Part shown: positions 1-10,184 of the stretch, piece after piece
How positions within the stretch are numbered: position 1 is the stretch's first letter
Layout of the letters: each line of letters starts with the position of its first letter
Assembly (NCBI RefSeq): GCF_024323335.1
Contig: NC_066579.1
Location: 253,511,575-253,575,574, forward strand
DNA from: Lathyrus oleraceus
Taxonomy: Eukaryota > Streptophyta > Magnoliopsida > Fabales > Fabaceae
Direction of reading: 5' to 3'
Length of the DNA: 64,000 bases
Position numbers and translations under genes: made by a program
Notes under the pieces: generated by a model
Seen by the model: the letters and a program-made list of their open reading frames with translations, nothing else
Told to the model about the DNA's origin: nothing
Database searches by the model: none

Positions 1-1661
1 CAACAGCAACCGGTATCAAAAAGATCATTGAAGCTATTGCAGCGAATGAGCATTTGGAATTATATGACCGTACTGTGAGTCAGCCGGAGGGAAAAATTGA
101 CTTGAAATTAGCAAATCAGGTAGTGAAAATGGAAGACCAGATTGCAGCGGAGGTTGAAAGAAGACTGAAAGCGATGAATTTAGGTACCCAGACTGTTGCT
201 CAAGTTCAACCGGTTCAGACTATGATTTGTGAGATTTGTAGTGGACCACACTTTGCCATGCATTGTGTTGCAACCGCAGAACAAGTGCAAGCTATATATT
301 ACCTGAGACAATATAACCCCTACTCAAATACGTATAATCCGGGGTGGAAAAATCATCCTAATTTCTCTTGGAAAGATCAGCAAGGTAATATTCAGAAGCA
401 AGGACCTCCACAACAACAACCACCTTACCAACCACAATATCAATCGCAACAGCAACCTTATCAGCAACAAGTACCGAAGAAAGCGGATTGGGAGATTGCT
501 ATAGAGAAGATGGCTACTCAGAATATGCAATTTCAGGAAGAAACCAGGAATAATCAGAAGAACACCAATGCATCCATTAAAAATCTGGAGATTCAATTGG
601 GTCAGATAGCACAACAGATAACAAATTTTCAAACATCGGGCGCATTACCTAGTGCAACAGTGACAAATCCGAGGGAGCACCATAACATGAGTGCGGTAAC
701 AACAAGAAGCGGAAGATCTGTTGAAGATCATAAGAAGAAGGATGAAGAAGAAGATCAGTTGCTTGAAGTGGACCTGGAAATCTTAGAAAACAAGACACCA
801 CCTGAGGAAGAAATTGTAATACCGCTGGTGGTACAAGAAAAGCTCCCTGAACCAAAACCCATCATTAAGCTTACTTTCCCACAAAGAAACAAAAAGAAGA
901 AGCAAGATGAGAAAAAATTTCAGAAATTCATGGAGTTGTTCAAGAAATTAGAAATCAATATTCCATTCTCTGAGGCACTCGAGCAGATGCCTATCTATGC
1001 GAAATTCATGAAAGACATCATCTCCAAGAAGCGCACCACTGACACTGATCCAGTTATACTAACTGAAACTTGTAGTGCTATTTTGCAGGGTATGAAGATT
1101 CCAGTGAAGAAGCCAGATAGAGGTTCTGTGACCATCCCGTGTACCATTGGAGATAGGTCCTTTAAAAGGGCGCTGATTGATTTGGGGGCTAGTGTTAGCC
1201 TTATGCCTTTGTCTATTTACAGGAAGCTAGGAATTGGAAATGTTCAAGATACCAGAATGACACTTCAATTTGCTGACCACTTAGTGAAGAGACCTTTTGG
1301 GGTAGTTGAGGATGTTCTGGTCAAAGTTGATAAATTTGTTTTTCCTGTTGATTTTGTAATTTTGGAAATGCCAGAAGATGAAGAGATACCTCTGATTCTG
1401 GGCAGACCTTTCTTAGAAACAGGTAGATCCATGATAGACATGGAGGGAGGTACCTTGACCCTAAAGGTATATGATGAAGAGCTCAGAATTGATATCCGAG
1501 ATACTATGAAACATAAAGAGAATATGTGTACAAACCACTCCGTGGAAGTAATTGATCAAATTGCACCTAGCACAATTCAAAGAAAGTTTCCTGAATTACC
1601 GTTGGAAAGAGTTCTTAGTCTGTCGGTCAGAGAGATTGAGGAGAAGGATGATGAAAAATAA
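1..1661 (+). pseudogene. Athila-like gag-protease, 5' partial
   Basis: The reading frame is open from the first bases, so the true start is upstream. A CX2CX3HX4C knuckle lies at 228-266 (CEICSGPHFAMHC), followed by the Asn/Tyr/Trp-rich segment and a Gln-rich stretch (about 410-470). The second half is a retroviral-type aspartic protease: the active-site Asp codon is 1179-1181 in DLGAS, followed by SLMPLSI and, further on, LILGRPF. Gag would package the RNA and the protease would cut the polyprotein. The frame stops at a TAA (1659-1661), but the same frame continues directly into the RT remnant, so this stop may have split a gag-pol frame. The stretch itself carries no other stop. It is called a pseudogene because the element's pol is destroyed. 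Confidence 0.85.
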
Positions 1662-2132
1662 AAAGAAGTGCTTGCTATGCGGGATGCACAACCCCCTTGG
1701 AGGAAATCCAAACCACGCAGGTGGAAGGATCTGAGAGCTTCACCAGAATTAGAAGATGAAAAGGTACTGAAGAAACATAAAAGTGGTATTGGTTGGACTA
1801 TTGAGGATTTAAAAGGGATTAGCCTCACAGTATGCATGCATAAGATACTGATGGAGGATGATCAGAAACCAGTAGTACAACCACAAAGGAGGTTAAATCC
1901 ACCGATGAAAGAAGTGGTAAGGAAAGAGGTTGTAAAGTTGTTAGATTCGGGAATGATTTACCCCATTTCTGACAGCTCGTGGGTAAGTCCTGTGCATGTG
2001 GTACCAAAGAAAGGAGGAACCACAGTAGTTTTAAATGAGAAGAATGGCGACACCTTTAAGGTTAATGGTTAGAGGTTGAAACCATATAATCCCGGTGAAG
2101 GGGGACCAATTGAAACTGTTAAACTCATCTAA
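1662..2132 (+). pseudogene. RT N-terminus fused to integrase C-terminal tail
   Basis: This continues in the gag-protease frame. It matches the start of an Athila-type reverse transcriptase: GISLTVCMHKI, a Pro-rich basic stretch, then SSWVSPVHVVPKKGG. Near 2037-2047 it jumps to residues typical of the very end of the pol polyprotein (TFKVNG, a TAG stop at 2070-2072, then RLKPY), ending at TAA 2130-2132. The RT active site, RNase H and most of integrase have therefore been removed by one internal deletion that happened to keep the frame. The TAG is consistent with a Gln codon changed by C-to-T. No enzymatic activity is possible. Confidence 0.75.
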
Positions 2133-2135
2133 GTA

Positions 2136-2205
2136 TGAGGTGTCCCGTCGAGCCATGCGACGTTAAACGAAGCGCTGCTTGGGAGGCAACCCAAGGGAGG
2201 TTTGA
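2136..2205 (+). other. Athila post-pol conserved motif
   Basis: The block reads roughly GTCGAGCCATGCGACGTTAA then GCGCTGCTTGGGAGGCAACC. This kind of sequence commonly follows pol in Athila-type elements. It contains short self-complementary stretches and no coding signal. Its function is unknown; a structural or packaging role would be a guess. Confidence 0.55.
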
Positions 2206-3520
2206 AATTTCTTTGTGTATTTTTTCTTTTTGGATTATTCAGTTTTTATTTTCTGTTGCCTTGATGTAATCACATATTATGGGTTGTCTCAATCTAATGA
2301 ACTTGATTTTGTTTACATACATTTTCCTGTCTATTTCGTTAGATATGTGACTATGTCTGGCTAGTGGGTATCTTGATCACTTACACCAAAGACTTGGTTG
2401 TCATCTCATCCAGTCCCCTTGACTGTAGATACTGTTGTTTATGATTGGACGCACTGGTTAAGATTAACATCAAAACCACGAGCACATGAGCTTTGAACTC
2501 AGAGGTATGATAGAACAAGTCAGCTTAACCCGTCCGGGTGAGATCAGAAAAAGCCAAACACTTATCATCATATGAGAGATATCAGGTATGTCTTTATCAA
2601 TCTTGGTTTGCGTATGTTCTTTTGTTATTATTAGTTGTACGAATACACACACTGAGGCATGTTTTTATTTATCACCTAGAGCCTTTCTAGCCATCCCATC
2701 TATTATTATTATCCATTGTTTCACCCTGTTGAGCCTGTTAATCATTTATTTCTGATATACCCGTTTTTTCTCAATCCATGACCTTGTAACTATCCTACCC
2801 TGTTCAGAGTATGTGAGGATTGATTTCATCTCTACGTTTCTATCTAAGTTTGGGGTTGCTGTTGGAATAGCAACCTTTAAGTTTGGGGTAACTTTGCAGT
2901 AAGTGAATAGTAAGTGAATGTAGTATAAAAAAAAAAGATAAAAAAAAAAAGAAAAACAACAACAACATGAAAAGAAAGAAAGAGAAAAGCGAAAAACAAT
3001 AAAAGAACAGATTTTGAAAAATGCTACATTCACTATAGATAAAAGGAAAAGAGTATTACAAAACCCTACAGGAATAATAGGAAAGAAACGTAGTGAGAGA
3101 ATGAGTTCATGTACTCTGAACCAAAAACCTTTGTTCAAATTTCATACCCCACCTAAACCAAAGCCCCGTTACAACCCAAAAGACCTCAAAAAGTGTGTGT
3201 GATTGTACATGATGATAGGATGAGAGAATTTATTCAAACTTCTGATTTGATATTGCATATTGTGATTTGAGCGTGATAACACTTTAACCCAGAGAGACTT
3301 GGTGAGAGTGTGATATGAGCTGACAGGTAAAGTGATATCTCTGAGGGAAAGAGTTTCTAGCTCGTTGGTTATGTGGAAAAATCAGAAAACCTGAAAAAAA
3401 ACATCAAGAGGTCCAGTGCGAAAGATTTCAGCAGTATTGTGGTAAGAACTGTTTTACAGTAAGTTTGGGGTGACATGATCTTTGATGGTAATAAAATGTT
3501 ACTTGAGGACAAGCAACAAG
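2206..3520 (+). other. Athila 3' UTR, non-coding
   Basis: About 1.3 kb between the post-pol motif and the 3' LTR with no supported gene. It has a purine-rich A/G tract around 2925-3010 and the word AAGTTTGGGG at 2846, 2879 and 3461, the same word as the polypurine tract at 3523. Small ORFs here, including a hydrophobic 130-codon one on the minus strand, look like chance frames. Confidence 0.6.
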
Positions 3521-3535
3521 CTAAGTTTGGGGTTG
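3521..3535 (+). promoter_or_regulatory. Polypurine tract of element A
   Basis: A purine-rich stretch (AAGTTTGGGG followed by TT) lies directly against the LTR start. This is the expected position of the plus-strand primer in LTR retrotransposons. Confidence 0.6.
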
Positions 3536-4958
3536 TGATCAGTCACCAGTTATGCTAGGTATTTCACTATTTAATCGTAAATAAGTCAGGTAAACTGTGT
3601 AAACTGAAGCAATTTTAGTTAGATATAAGCTCAATTCTATAATATAAAGTGTGTTGTTACTTATGAGTTTCTTGAGGATATTTTACACTTTTGGGTATGT
3701 TAGCAGGTCAAAAAACTAGTCTGGAAGCTCAGGAAATCAAACGTCAGATGCGAAATTAAGCCCGAGCAAGAAAACGGAAGAAAAAATCAATTCTTGGAGA
3801 ACCTGCTGTCCATACGCGTATGGCCTTACATGATACGCGTATGGACCTTCCCAGTACGCGTAGCATACGTATATGACCAGAGGGATGGAAAATCTAGCAA
3901 AAAGACAAGCTTCTGGTGATACACGTACCAGACTGGTAATACGCGTACCAGACTGGGCAATACACGTACCAGACTGGGCAATACGCGTATCAGAAGCTGT
4001 CTTACGTGCTGCACGCGTTTGAGACTGGGCAATACGCGTATGAGACTGGGCAATACGCGTATGAAGCCCAAAATCAGGAAAAGTCCAACTGAATAACTAT
4101 TTAGAGGGGAGAACACGATTTTCCAAGGGTTGGAGAATTTTGGAGAAAAAAGAGACGCGTTTGAGACCTGGAGACTCTATGATTATCAGAGGATTCATAT
4201 GTTCAAGAGTTTTCCGATGATTGAAGATTGATTCCTCAAGAAATTCTGTAATGACAACAATGTTCATATTTGTTTTTATTTCTATTATGAGTAGCTAAAC
4301 CCCTCATTGCTAGGGGGGTGACCCTGATTCTGAATGTGACAGATTTTATGTTTATGAGTGCATTGACTATTTCTTCTTCTCCATTGATTTGTTCATATTA
4401 CCGTTCTTTATGCTTTATTCGTCGGACCAACGAATGATGATTAATATGAATAGTTTAAGCTGGACAGCGATTATTCATTGATCTGTATAAGAACTTTGGA
4501 TAAAAAAAAAATAACCTAGGACTAGGGATTTTCTATCTGACCGGTAATTCTTGATATTCGAATGTTTGAGTATGAACTTAATTATTTATGGACATAGTAA
4601 TTAGGTTACATAATCAAATGTCTTTTCACTAAGGAATTAGGAATAGATACCCTTGAGGACCGGAATTAATTGGACAGGATTATTGTCTAAGCCTTCATAA
4701 ATTATATCTGTTACAGGAAGTTTCATTCACCGAACCCTAGCAATCTTCTCTCATTTGTCTCTCGTTCAACCTTTTTACTTGTTTTATTTATTTGCAATTG
4801 GTAGTATAATTACTCACAACACAAAAACCAAAGGCTTTTGTCTAATTGAAACAATCTATAAACTCTGTATCGTCAAGCAGTCCTTGAGATCGACAAACGG
4901 GGAATTTCCCTTTTATTACTACAGTGAGAAAAATAGTACACTTGCTATTTTCCCATCA
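3536..4958 (+). repeat. Athila-like 3' LTR (about 1.42 kb)
   Basis: The proposed LTR starts TGATCAG right after the polypurine tract and ends CCCATCA, giving TGAT...ATCA inverted ends. An alternative start is TGTGATC at 3534. The boundaries are inferred because the partner 5' LTR is outside the window. It holds an array of short palindromes (3813-4061). Confidence 0.55.
3813..4061 (+). repeat. Short tandem array with TACGCGTA palindromes in Athila LTR
   Basis: Units of about 20 bp of the form CAGACTGGGCAATACGCGTA repeat with variation. ACGCGT occurs about eight times, usually inside TACGCGTA, with two ACACGTA variants. The array lies in the first third of the LTR, where enhancer elements of LTR promoters usually sit. 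Confidence 0.75.
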
Positions 4959-4999
4959 AGCGTTCTCCTTCCACCTCTGTTAGATCTACGACGTTTCCT

Positions 5000-5058
5000 C
5001 CTTCTACCAATCAAAGGTACACTATGCAGCTTATGAGTGTATTTATTCTAGCATACAT
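5000..5058 (+). repeat. 59-bp direct repeat, copy 1
   Basis: Starts CCTTCTACCAATCAAAGGTA. It is repeated at 5581-5639 with a single C/T difference, 581 bp apart. The intervening 522 bp is not duplicated, so this is not a simple tandem duplication. Each copy contains CAAAG|GTACAC, which resembles a splice donor. Confidence 0.8.
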
Positions 5059-5194
5059 TATTACTTGCACTATTGCTTTGTTTTAGCTTTGCCCCATTTC
5101 AGTTTTATGTTATTGTTGTCTATGCTACGTTTGTTTCGACCATCAAAATTAATGATGAAGTAAAAAAATAAAATTTTATGATTTATTATTGACT

Positions 5195-5426
5195 CATTTG
5201 TTGGTTAACCCTGTGAAGTTTCAATATTCATAGTCATTTAAATAGTTTGGGTTTATTAGGCAAGTGACGGTTGGTTTTTAAATTGCGGAATTTGATATCG
5301 CTATGAATCACATTTGTTGGTTAACCCTGTAAAGTTTCAATATTCATAGTCATTTAAATAGTTTGGGTTTATTAGGCAATTGACGGTTGGTTTTTAAATT
5401 GCTGAATTTGATATCGCTATGAATCA
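5195..5426 (+). repeat. 116-bp tandem duplication
   Basis: Two adjacent copies (5195-5310 and 5311-5426) begin CATTTGTTGGTTAACCCTGT and end GCTATGAATCA, and differ at only a few positions. No coding content. Confidence 0.85.
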
Positions 5427-5580
5427 CATTCAAAGACTGTTGTTAGGGTTCGGTTATGGTTGCATTATAGAGACATTAGAAACCTTTGATTTCGCGGCTT
5501 AGATTGTAGTTTAACAACATTTTGTAAAACCCTAAAAAAGTTTCAAATTTTTGACTATTCAGGCAGCAATATCTAAAACA

Positions 5581-5639
5581 CCTTCTACCAATCAAAGGTA
5601 CACTATGTAGCTTATGAGTGTATTTATTCTAGCATACAT
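5581..5639 (+). repeat. 59-bp direct repeat, copy 2
   Basis: Second copy of the repeat at 5000-5058. It lies 166 bp upstream of the transposase ATG. Confidence 0.8.
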
Positions 5640-5804
5640 AGCATAGCTAGTAACTTAAGAAGTTTAGGTATGGATGTTATTTGATAGAGTAAATGGAGAC
5701 ATGAATGCCCTGCACAGAGACTAACTCAATAAAGCGAAATTGTTTTGTCTCATCCCATTTCTGGTTTCTCTTCTGAAATTGTTTTTTGTTTATTCTAATT
5801 AGTA

Positions 5805-8800
5805 ATGGATAATACATGGATGTCTTCCAATCGATTATCGAGAGAGTACGAGAATGGGGTATCATAATTCGTTAAGTTTGCCGTTGCGCACGCCGAAGAC
5901 CCCAGTAGAATGATATGTCCTTGCTTGGGTTGTTGTTATGGGAAACGGGTTGACGCAGTTCAGTTGACATCGCATCTAATGAGGCATGGAATTGATCGAA
6001 GTTATACATGTTGGAATTTGCATGGTGAGAAAAGTAACGAGAATGTTGAACCGGGGGATAGTACGACCTATGCCTCAAACTATAGTGGCGCAGATACATA
6101 CGATTGTGATCGAGTTGAAGAGATTGCAGAAGCACTTGAAGGAGATCTTAAGGATTGTCCCGAAATGTTTGAGAGATTGGTAAGTGATGCAGAGAAACCT
6201 TTGTATGATGGTTGCACTAAATTCACAAGATTGTCTGCGGTATTAAAGTTGTACAACTTAAAGGCGGGCAATGGATGGTCGGATAAAAGTTTTACAGAGT
6301 TATTAGCCCTTTTGAAAGATATGCTTCATGAGGATAATGTTCTTCCCAATCGAACATATGAGACCAAAAAGATGTTGTGCTCTATTGGCATGAGCTATGA
6401 TAAGATACATGCATGTCCAAACGATTGCGTTTTGTTTCGAAATGAGTATGCATCGTTAAATGAGTGTCCTAAATGCGGTGTCTCGCGATATAAGAACAAG
6501 TTGTCTCCAGCAAAAGTCTTGTGGTATTTTCCTGTTATTCCGAGATTTAGACGCATGTTTCGTAGTGAAACCGATTCAAGACACTTGACCTGGCATGCAG
6601 ATGAAAGAATTATAGATGGAAAGTATCGACATCCGGCAGATTCACCACAGTGGTTGAAAATTGATAATGATTATCCTGAATTTGGAGAAGAATCAAGAAA
6701 CCTTCGCTTGGCATTATCTACTGATGGAATGAACCCACACGGTATCCAGAGTATCTCACACAGTACACGGCCTGTGATTATTATGATTTATAACCTACCT
6801 CCATGGCTATGTATGAAGCATAAGTACATGATGTTGTCTATGTTGATTTCTGGACCTAAACAACCAGGGAATAACATAGACGTGTACTTGAAGCCCTTAA
6901 TCGAAGATTTAAAGATTTTGTGGGAGATCGGTGTGGAGGTTTATGATGGATATAGGAAAGAAAGTTTCAACTTGAGGGCGATGTTGTTTGGCACAATTAA
7001 TGATTTTCCAGCATACGGAAATCTATCAGGGTATAGCATAAAAGGTCAATGTGCGTGTCCTATTTGTGAAGATAAAACAGATTGGAAGCGCTTGGAGTTT
7101 GGTCAGAAGAATGTCTTTCTCGGTCATCGGAGATTCTTAAATTTAAATCATCACTACCGTGGATGGAGAAAGGCGTTCAATGGAGAGACAGAACAAAGCA
7201 GAGCTCCACCTATATTGACGGGTGATCAAATTCTTGAAAAGGTGAACGATTTGGATACTCAGTTTGGCAAGCCTTTTGCCCACACACTTATCAAAAGTGG
7301 GTGGAAGAAGAGGTCATTTTTTTTTTGAATTGCCGTATTGGAAGTCCTTGTATGTGAGACATTTTCTTGATGTTATGCATATTGAAAATAATGTATTTGA
7401 AAGTGTTATTGGCACGTTACTCAATATACAAGGAAAGTCTAAGGATGGCCTTAAGGCAAGAAAGGACTTGATAGCGATGGGAATAAGAACTGAATTAGGA
7501 CCCTTGAAGAAAGGAAAACGGACATATCTACCGCCTGCTGCTTATACTCTATCTAGAAAGGAGAAAAAACATTGTGTAAGTTTCTAAGTGAAGTTAAAGT
7601 TCCAGAAGGGTACTCTTCAGATATTAGAAGACTTGTGTCTATGAAAGACCTCAAGTTAAAGAGTTTAAAGACCCATGATTGCCATGTTATAATGGAACAT
7701 TTTCTCCCAATAGGTATACATTCTATTCTTCCAGAAAAAGTAAGAAGCTCTATAACTAAGTTGTGTTCTTTCTTCAAGTCAATTTGCAGTAAGGTGATCG
7801 ATCCTGCGATCTTACCAATGTTGCAAAAAGAAATCGTTATTACTTTGTGTGAGCTTGAAATGTTTTTTCCTCCATCATTTTTTGACATAATGGTACATCT
7901 AGTTGTTCATCTTGTGAAAGAGACACAATTGTGTGGACCAGCTTATATGAGATGGAAGTACCCTGTTGAACATTATATAAAAATATTAAAAGGGTACGTG
8001 AAGAACCGAAGTCGACCAGAAGGTTGTATGGTTGAAAGATACATTGTTGAAGAAGCGATTGAGTTTTGTACTGAATATTTGTCTAATTTTCAGTCAATCG
8101 GACTCCCCAAGTCTCAGCTTGTCGAAAAGAAAGAAGGAAAAAATATAATTGGAAATAAAATCGTGGCAGTATCAAGGGTCGAACGGGATCAAGTGCATTT
8201 GTATGTTCTGCACAATGAGAATGAGGTTGAGCCGTATGTTGAAATTCACAAGGATGTTCTCCGAGGTTTAAATCCCAATAGAAATGAAAATTGGATAGTA
8301 CGAGAGCACAATCGATGTTTTATACCTTGGTTTAAGGATCATATTTATTCAAAGTATTATTCAGATCCCGCTTCAATAACAGAAAGGTTGAGATGCTTAG
8401 CATATGGTCCAAGTTTCCATGTTTTTTCTTATAGCGCATACGCGATTAATGGATACACAATTTATACCAAAGAACAAGATGATAAAAGTACTATGCAGAA
8501 CAGTGGTGTCACCGTGGTAGCTGAAGCAATGCACATATCAAGTGTGAATGACTTAAACCCCAAATTTGCAAATCTGTCGTATTTTGGTGTTATCGAGCGC
8601 ATTTGGGTGTTTGATTATGAGAAGTTTCAGATTCCTATATTTGGTTGCAAGTGGGTTGAAAATAATAACGGCATTCGAATGGATAAGTCAGGATTTTTGC
8701 AAGTGGATCTTAATAGGGTGGGATACAAAGATGAGTCTTTTATTCTAGCCTCTCAAGCTAGACAAGTGTTCTATGTCAATGATCCGAAAAGTACGAAATG

Positions 8801-9014
8801 GTCTATAGTTCTTTTTTCCAACAAAGTAATTGATGAAAACACTGGAGATCAAGGTGATATTGATGTTGAGATTGAATCGTTTACCAGAAATGATCAAGAT
8901 GAGAATATTATATCAAATGATTCATATATTAGAAATGATCATAATGAGGGTATTTGGATCAATCCAACCGTCCGTGTTGTTAAGAGACATGTAGAACATA
9001 TTCCAACCAAGTAA
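5805..9014 (+). pseudogene. TNP2-like CACTA transposase, broken
   Basis: This would cut and paste the element by recognising its termini. The ATG at 5805 opens an N-terminal transposase-associated domain (WMSSNRLSREYENGV ... MICPCLGC), interrupted by TAA 5865-5867. A Transposase_21 core follows (about 6525-7320, with STDGMNPHG and a long ID-V-YLKPLIEDLK helix). A run of ten T at 7317-7326 shifts the frame. The next segment (FELPYW ... DVMHIENNVFES) runs to 7569, where an A-run appears one base short and shifts the frame again. The last segment has a DUF4218-like region (LVVHLVKETQLCGPAYMRWK, about 7890-8090) and a DUF4216-like region (FGVIERIWVFD ... FGCKWVE, about 8580-8660). One stop and two homopolymer frameshifts make it non-functional as written. 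Introns were considered, but neither break has convincing splice sites. Confidence 0.9.
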
Positions 9015-9049
9015 AGAAAGAGAACTTAGTGAAAAAGGTACAGGTCAAA

Positions 9050-9158
9050 TGATTTTAATTGTTTTCTTTATTACAGGTAAAATGGCTTTTATGATTTTAA
9101 TTGTTTTTATATTTGTCATCTGATTTTAATTGTTTTCTTTATTACAGGTAAAATGGCT
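9050..9158 (+). repeat. Direct repeat downstream of transposase (38 bp, period 71)
   Basis: The 38-bp segment at 9050-9087, beginning TGATTTTAATTG and ending AAAATGGCT, recurs at 9121-9158. Each copy contains TTTATTACAG|GT, which looks like a 3' splice site, so this may be a duplicated acceptor of a second transposon transcript. That reading is inference. Confidence 0.8.
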
Positions 9159-9208
9159 ATTATGAAGTCAATCATTCGTGCAAGGGGCAAGGGATACTTG
9201 AAAGTATC

Positions 9209-9335
9209 AATTGATATTTGTTTAGATGGAGATGTTCCATTGTCGTCAAGCCTCATTCGCGTAGATGATGATGCTGGATATTTGAAAGTATCCCTCTACG
9301 ACAATGGAACATGTCCATCTAAACAAATATCAATT
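9209..9335. repeat. Near-perfect inverted repeat (38-bp arms) inside CACTA element
   Basis: Arm 1 (9209-9246, starts AATTGATATTTGTTTAGATG) is the reverse complement of arm 2 (9298-9335) with one mismatch. The loop is 51 bases. The transcript would fold into a long hairpin of the size of a small-RNA precursor. The small ORF 9153-9368 that spans it encodes related peptides only because the DNA is folded back, and I do not treat it as a gene. Confidence 0.9.
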
Positions 9336-9368
9336 CTATCTTCAAAAGATAAGGGACCAAAAATATAA

Positions 9369-9831
9369 GGGGATTACGCAACAAATCGAGTCAGTTGCAT
9401 AAAAAAAAGGTATAAACACAATTATATGATATTTATGCATAGAAAATGTTAATTCTTGATCTTATACTTCACCTAACTAATTTTATGATATTTTAGGTTC
9501 ATGCTATTGATATTGAACAAAAAAAGAGGTTGTTGCTAAGAAGACTGCGGCTAGCAAAAAAAACATACATCTCAGAGATGCTTTTGCTACTTAGTTTTAT
9601 TTCTTTTTAAGTTATGAATTGGTTGTATATTTAGAATCTTTAGAAGTTAAACGATTATATATCAGTGGATTGTTGTATATGTATGGATTGTTGTATATAA
9701 GGCTTGTTGAATGTAATGTGTGAAAAAGGGCTTCAAATTATACAGTTTTAGGTGTACTGCTTCAATATACAGGTTGTCTAAAATAAATAAAAAAACATAG
9801 CGCTTTTTAAAAAAAAAATTTAAATAACCAC
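9369..9831. other. CACTA 3' non-coding region
   Basis: AT-rich stretch between the hairpin and the subterminal repeats. It has no ORF with recognisable homology. A short frame around 9500-9590 (KKRGCC-like lysine-rich) is too small to call. Confidence 0.5.
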
Positions 9832-10166
9832 CCACTTTAGAGGGCGCTTTCCAAAATAAGCGCCCTCTAAACCCTTTAAATTTCCACTTTAGAGGGCGCT
9901 TTCTAGTAAAAGCGTCCTCTAAACCCTTAAAAGTTTCCACTTTAGAGGGCGCTTTCCAGTAAAAGCGCCCTCTAAACCCTTAAAAGTTTCCACTTTAGAG
10001 GGCGCTTTCTTTAAAAAGCGCCCTCTAAAGTGGCCCTTAAAGGGCTTAAAGAGCCACTTTAGAGAGAGCTTTCACCATGAAAAAAAGCGCTGTCTTTACC
10101 TATGCCAGCGCCAGATTAGAGGGCGCTTTAAAGCGCTGTTATAGGCCAAAAAAAGCGCCCTCTTTT
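9832..10166. repeat. CACTA subterminal palindromic repeats
   Basis: Four units start CCACTTTAGAGGGCGCTTT at 9832, 9884, 9937 and 9990 (spacing 52-53 bp). Each is itself an inverted repeat, AGAGGGCGCTTT ... AAAGCGCCCTCT. Degenerate copies continue to the terminus. In En/Spm elements, arrays next to the ends bind the element-encoded accessory protein; the same role here is inferred from position and structure. Confidence 0.85.
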
Positions 10167-10184
10167 CCCTTATTTGGCGTAGTG
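10167..10184 (-). repeat. Right terminal inverted repeat of CACTA element
   Basis: Read on the minus strand it starts CACTACGCCAAATAAGGG, the CACTA terminus. The Ogre LTR homology starts directly after it. Confidence 0.8.

Larger units (their letters stand above)
1..4958 (+). mobile_element. Athila-like Ty3/gypsy retrotransposon A, 3' part
   Basis: The 3' portion of an Athila-type element, cut by the left window edge. In order it holds gag-protease, a fused remnant of RT and the integrase tail, a post-pol motif, a 1.4 kb 3' UTR, a polypurine tract and a 3' LTR. The gag has the Asn-Pro-Tyr and Asn-Pro-Gly-Trp-Lys region usual in Athila, and the protease has DLGAS. RT catalytic core, RNase H and integrase core are absent, so it cannot move alone. 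The 5' LTR and target duplication lie outside the window. Confidence 0.85.
4959..5804. other. Unassigned non-coding stretch between A and the transposase
   Basis: I see no gene here. It holds a 59-bp direct repeat (5000-5058 and 5581-5639, one mismatch) and a 116-bp tandem duplication (5195-5426). No CACTA subterminal repeat or left terminus is visible, so it is unclear whether this is the 5' part of transposon B, an older sequence, or both. Confidence 0.5.
5805..10184 (+). mobile_element. CACTA (En/Spm-type) DNA transposon B, left end missing
   Basis: It carries a TNP2-type transposase pseudogene, a large hairpin, subterminal palindromic repeats and a right terminus reading TATTTGGCGTAGTG, whose complement begins CACTACGCCAAATA. 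Ogre-1 LTR sequence resumes immediately to the right, so it probably inserted in that LTR; the 3-bp target copy on the right would be TGG. The left terminus and left subterminal repeats were not found, so the start given is the transposase ATG and the 5' end is probably deleted or further left. Confidence 0.75.

Noticed and set aside
2746..3138. Hydrophobic 130-codon ORF on the minus strand
   Set aside because: The phenylalanine and leucine runs come from the opposite strand of an A/G-rich tract in the Athila 3' UTR.
5059..5080. CACTATTGC as a possible left terminus of the CACTA element
   Set aside because: Only five bases agree with the right terminus CACTACGCCAAATA, and there are no subterminal GCGCTTT repeats beside it.
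9153..9368. 71-codon ORF after the transposase
   Set aside because: It spans the inverted repeat and is explained by the hairpin.
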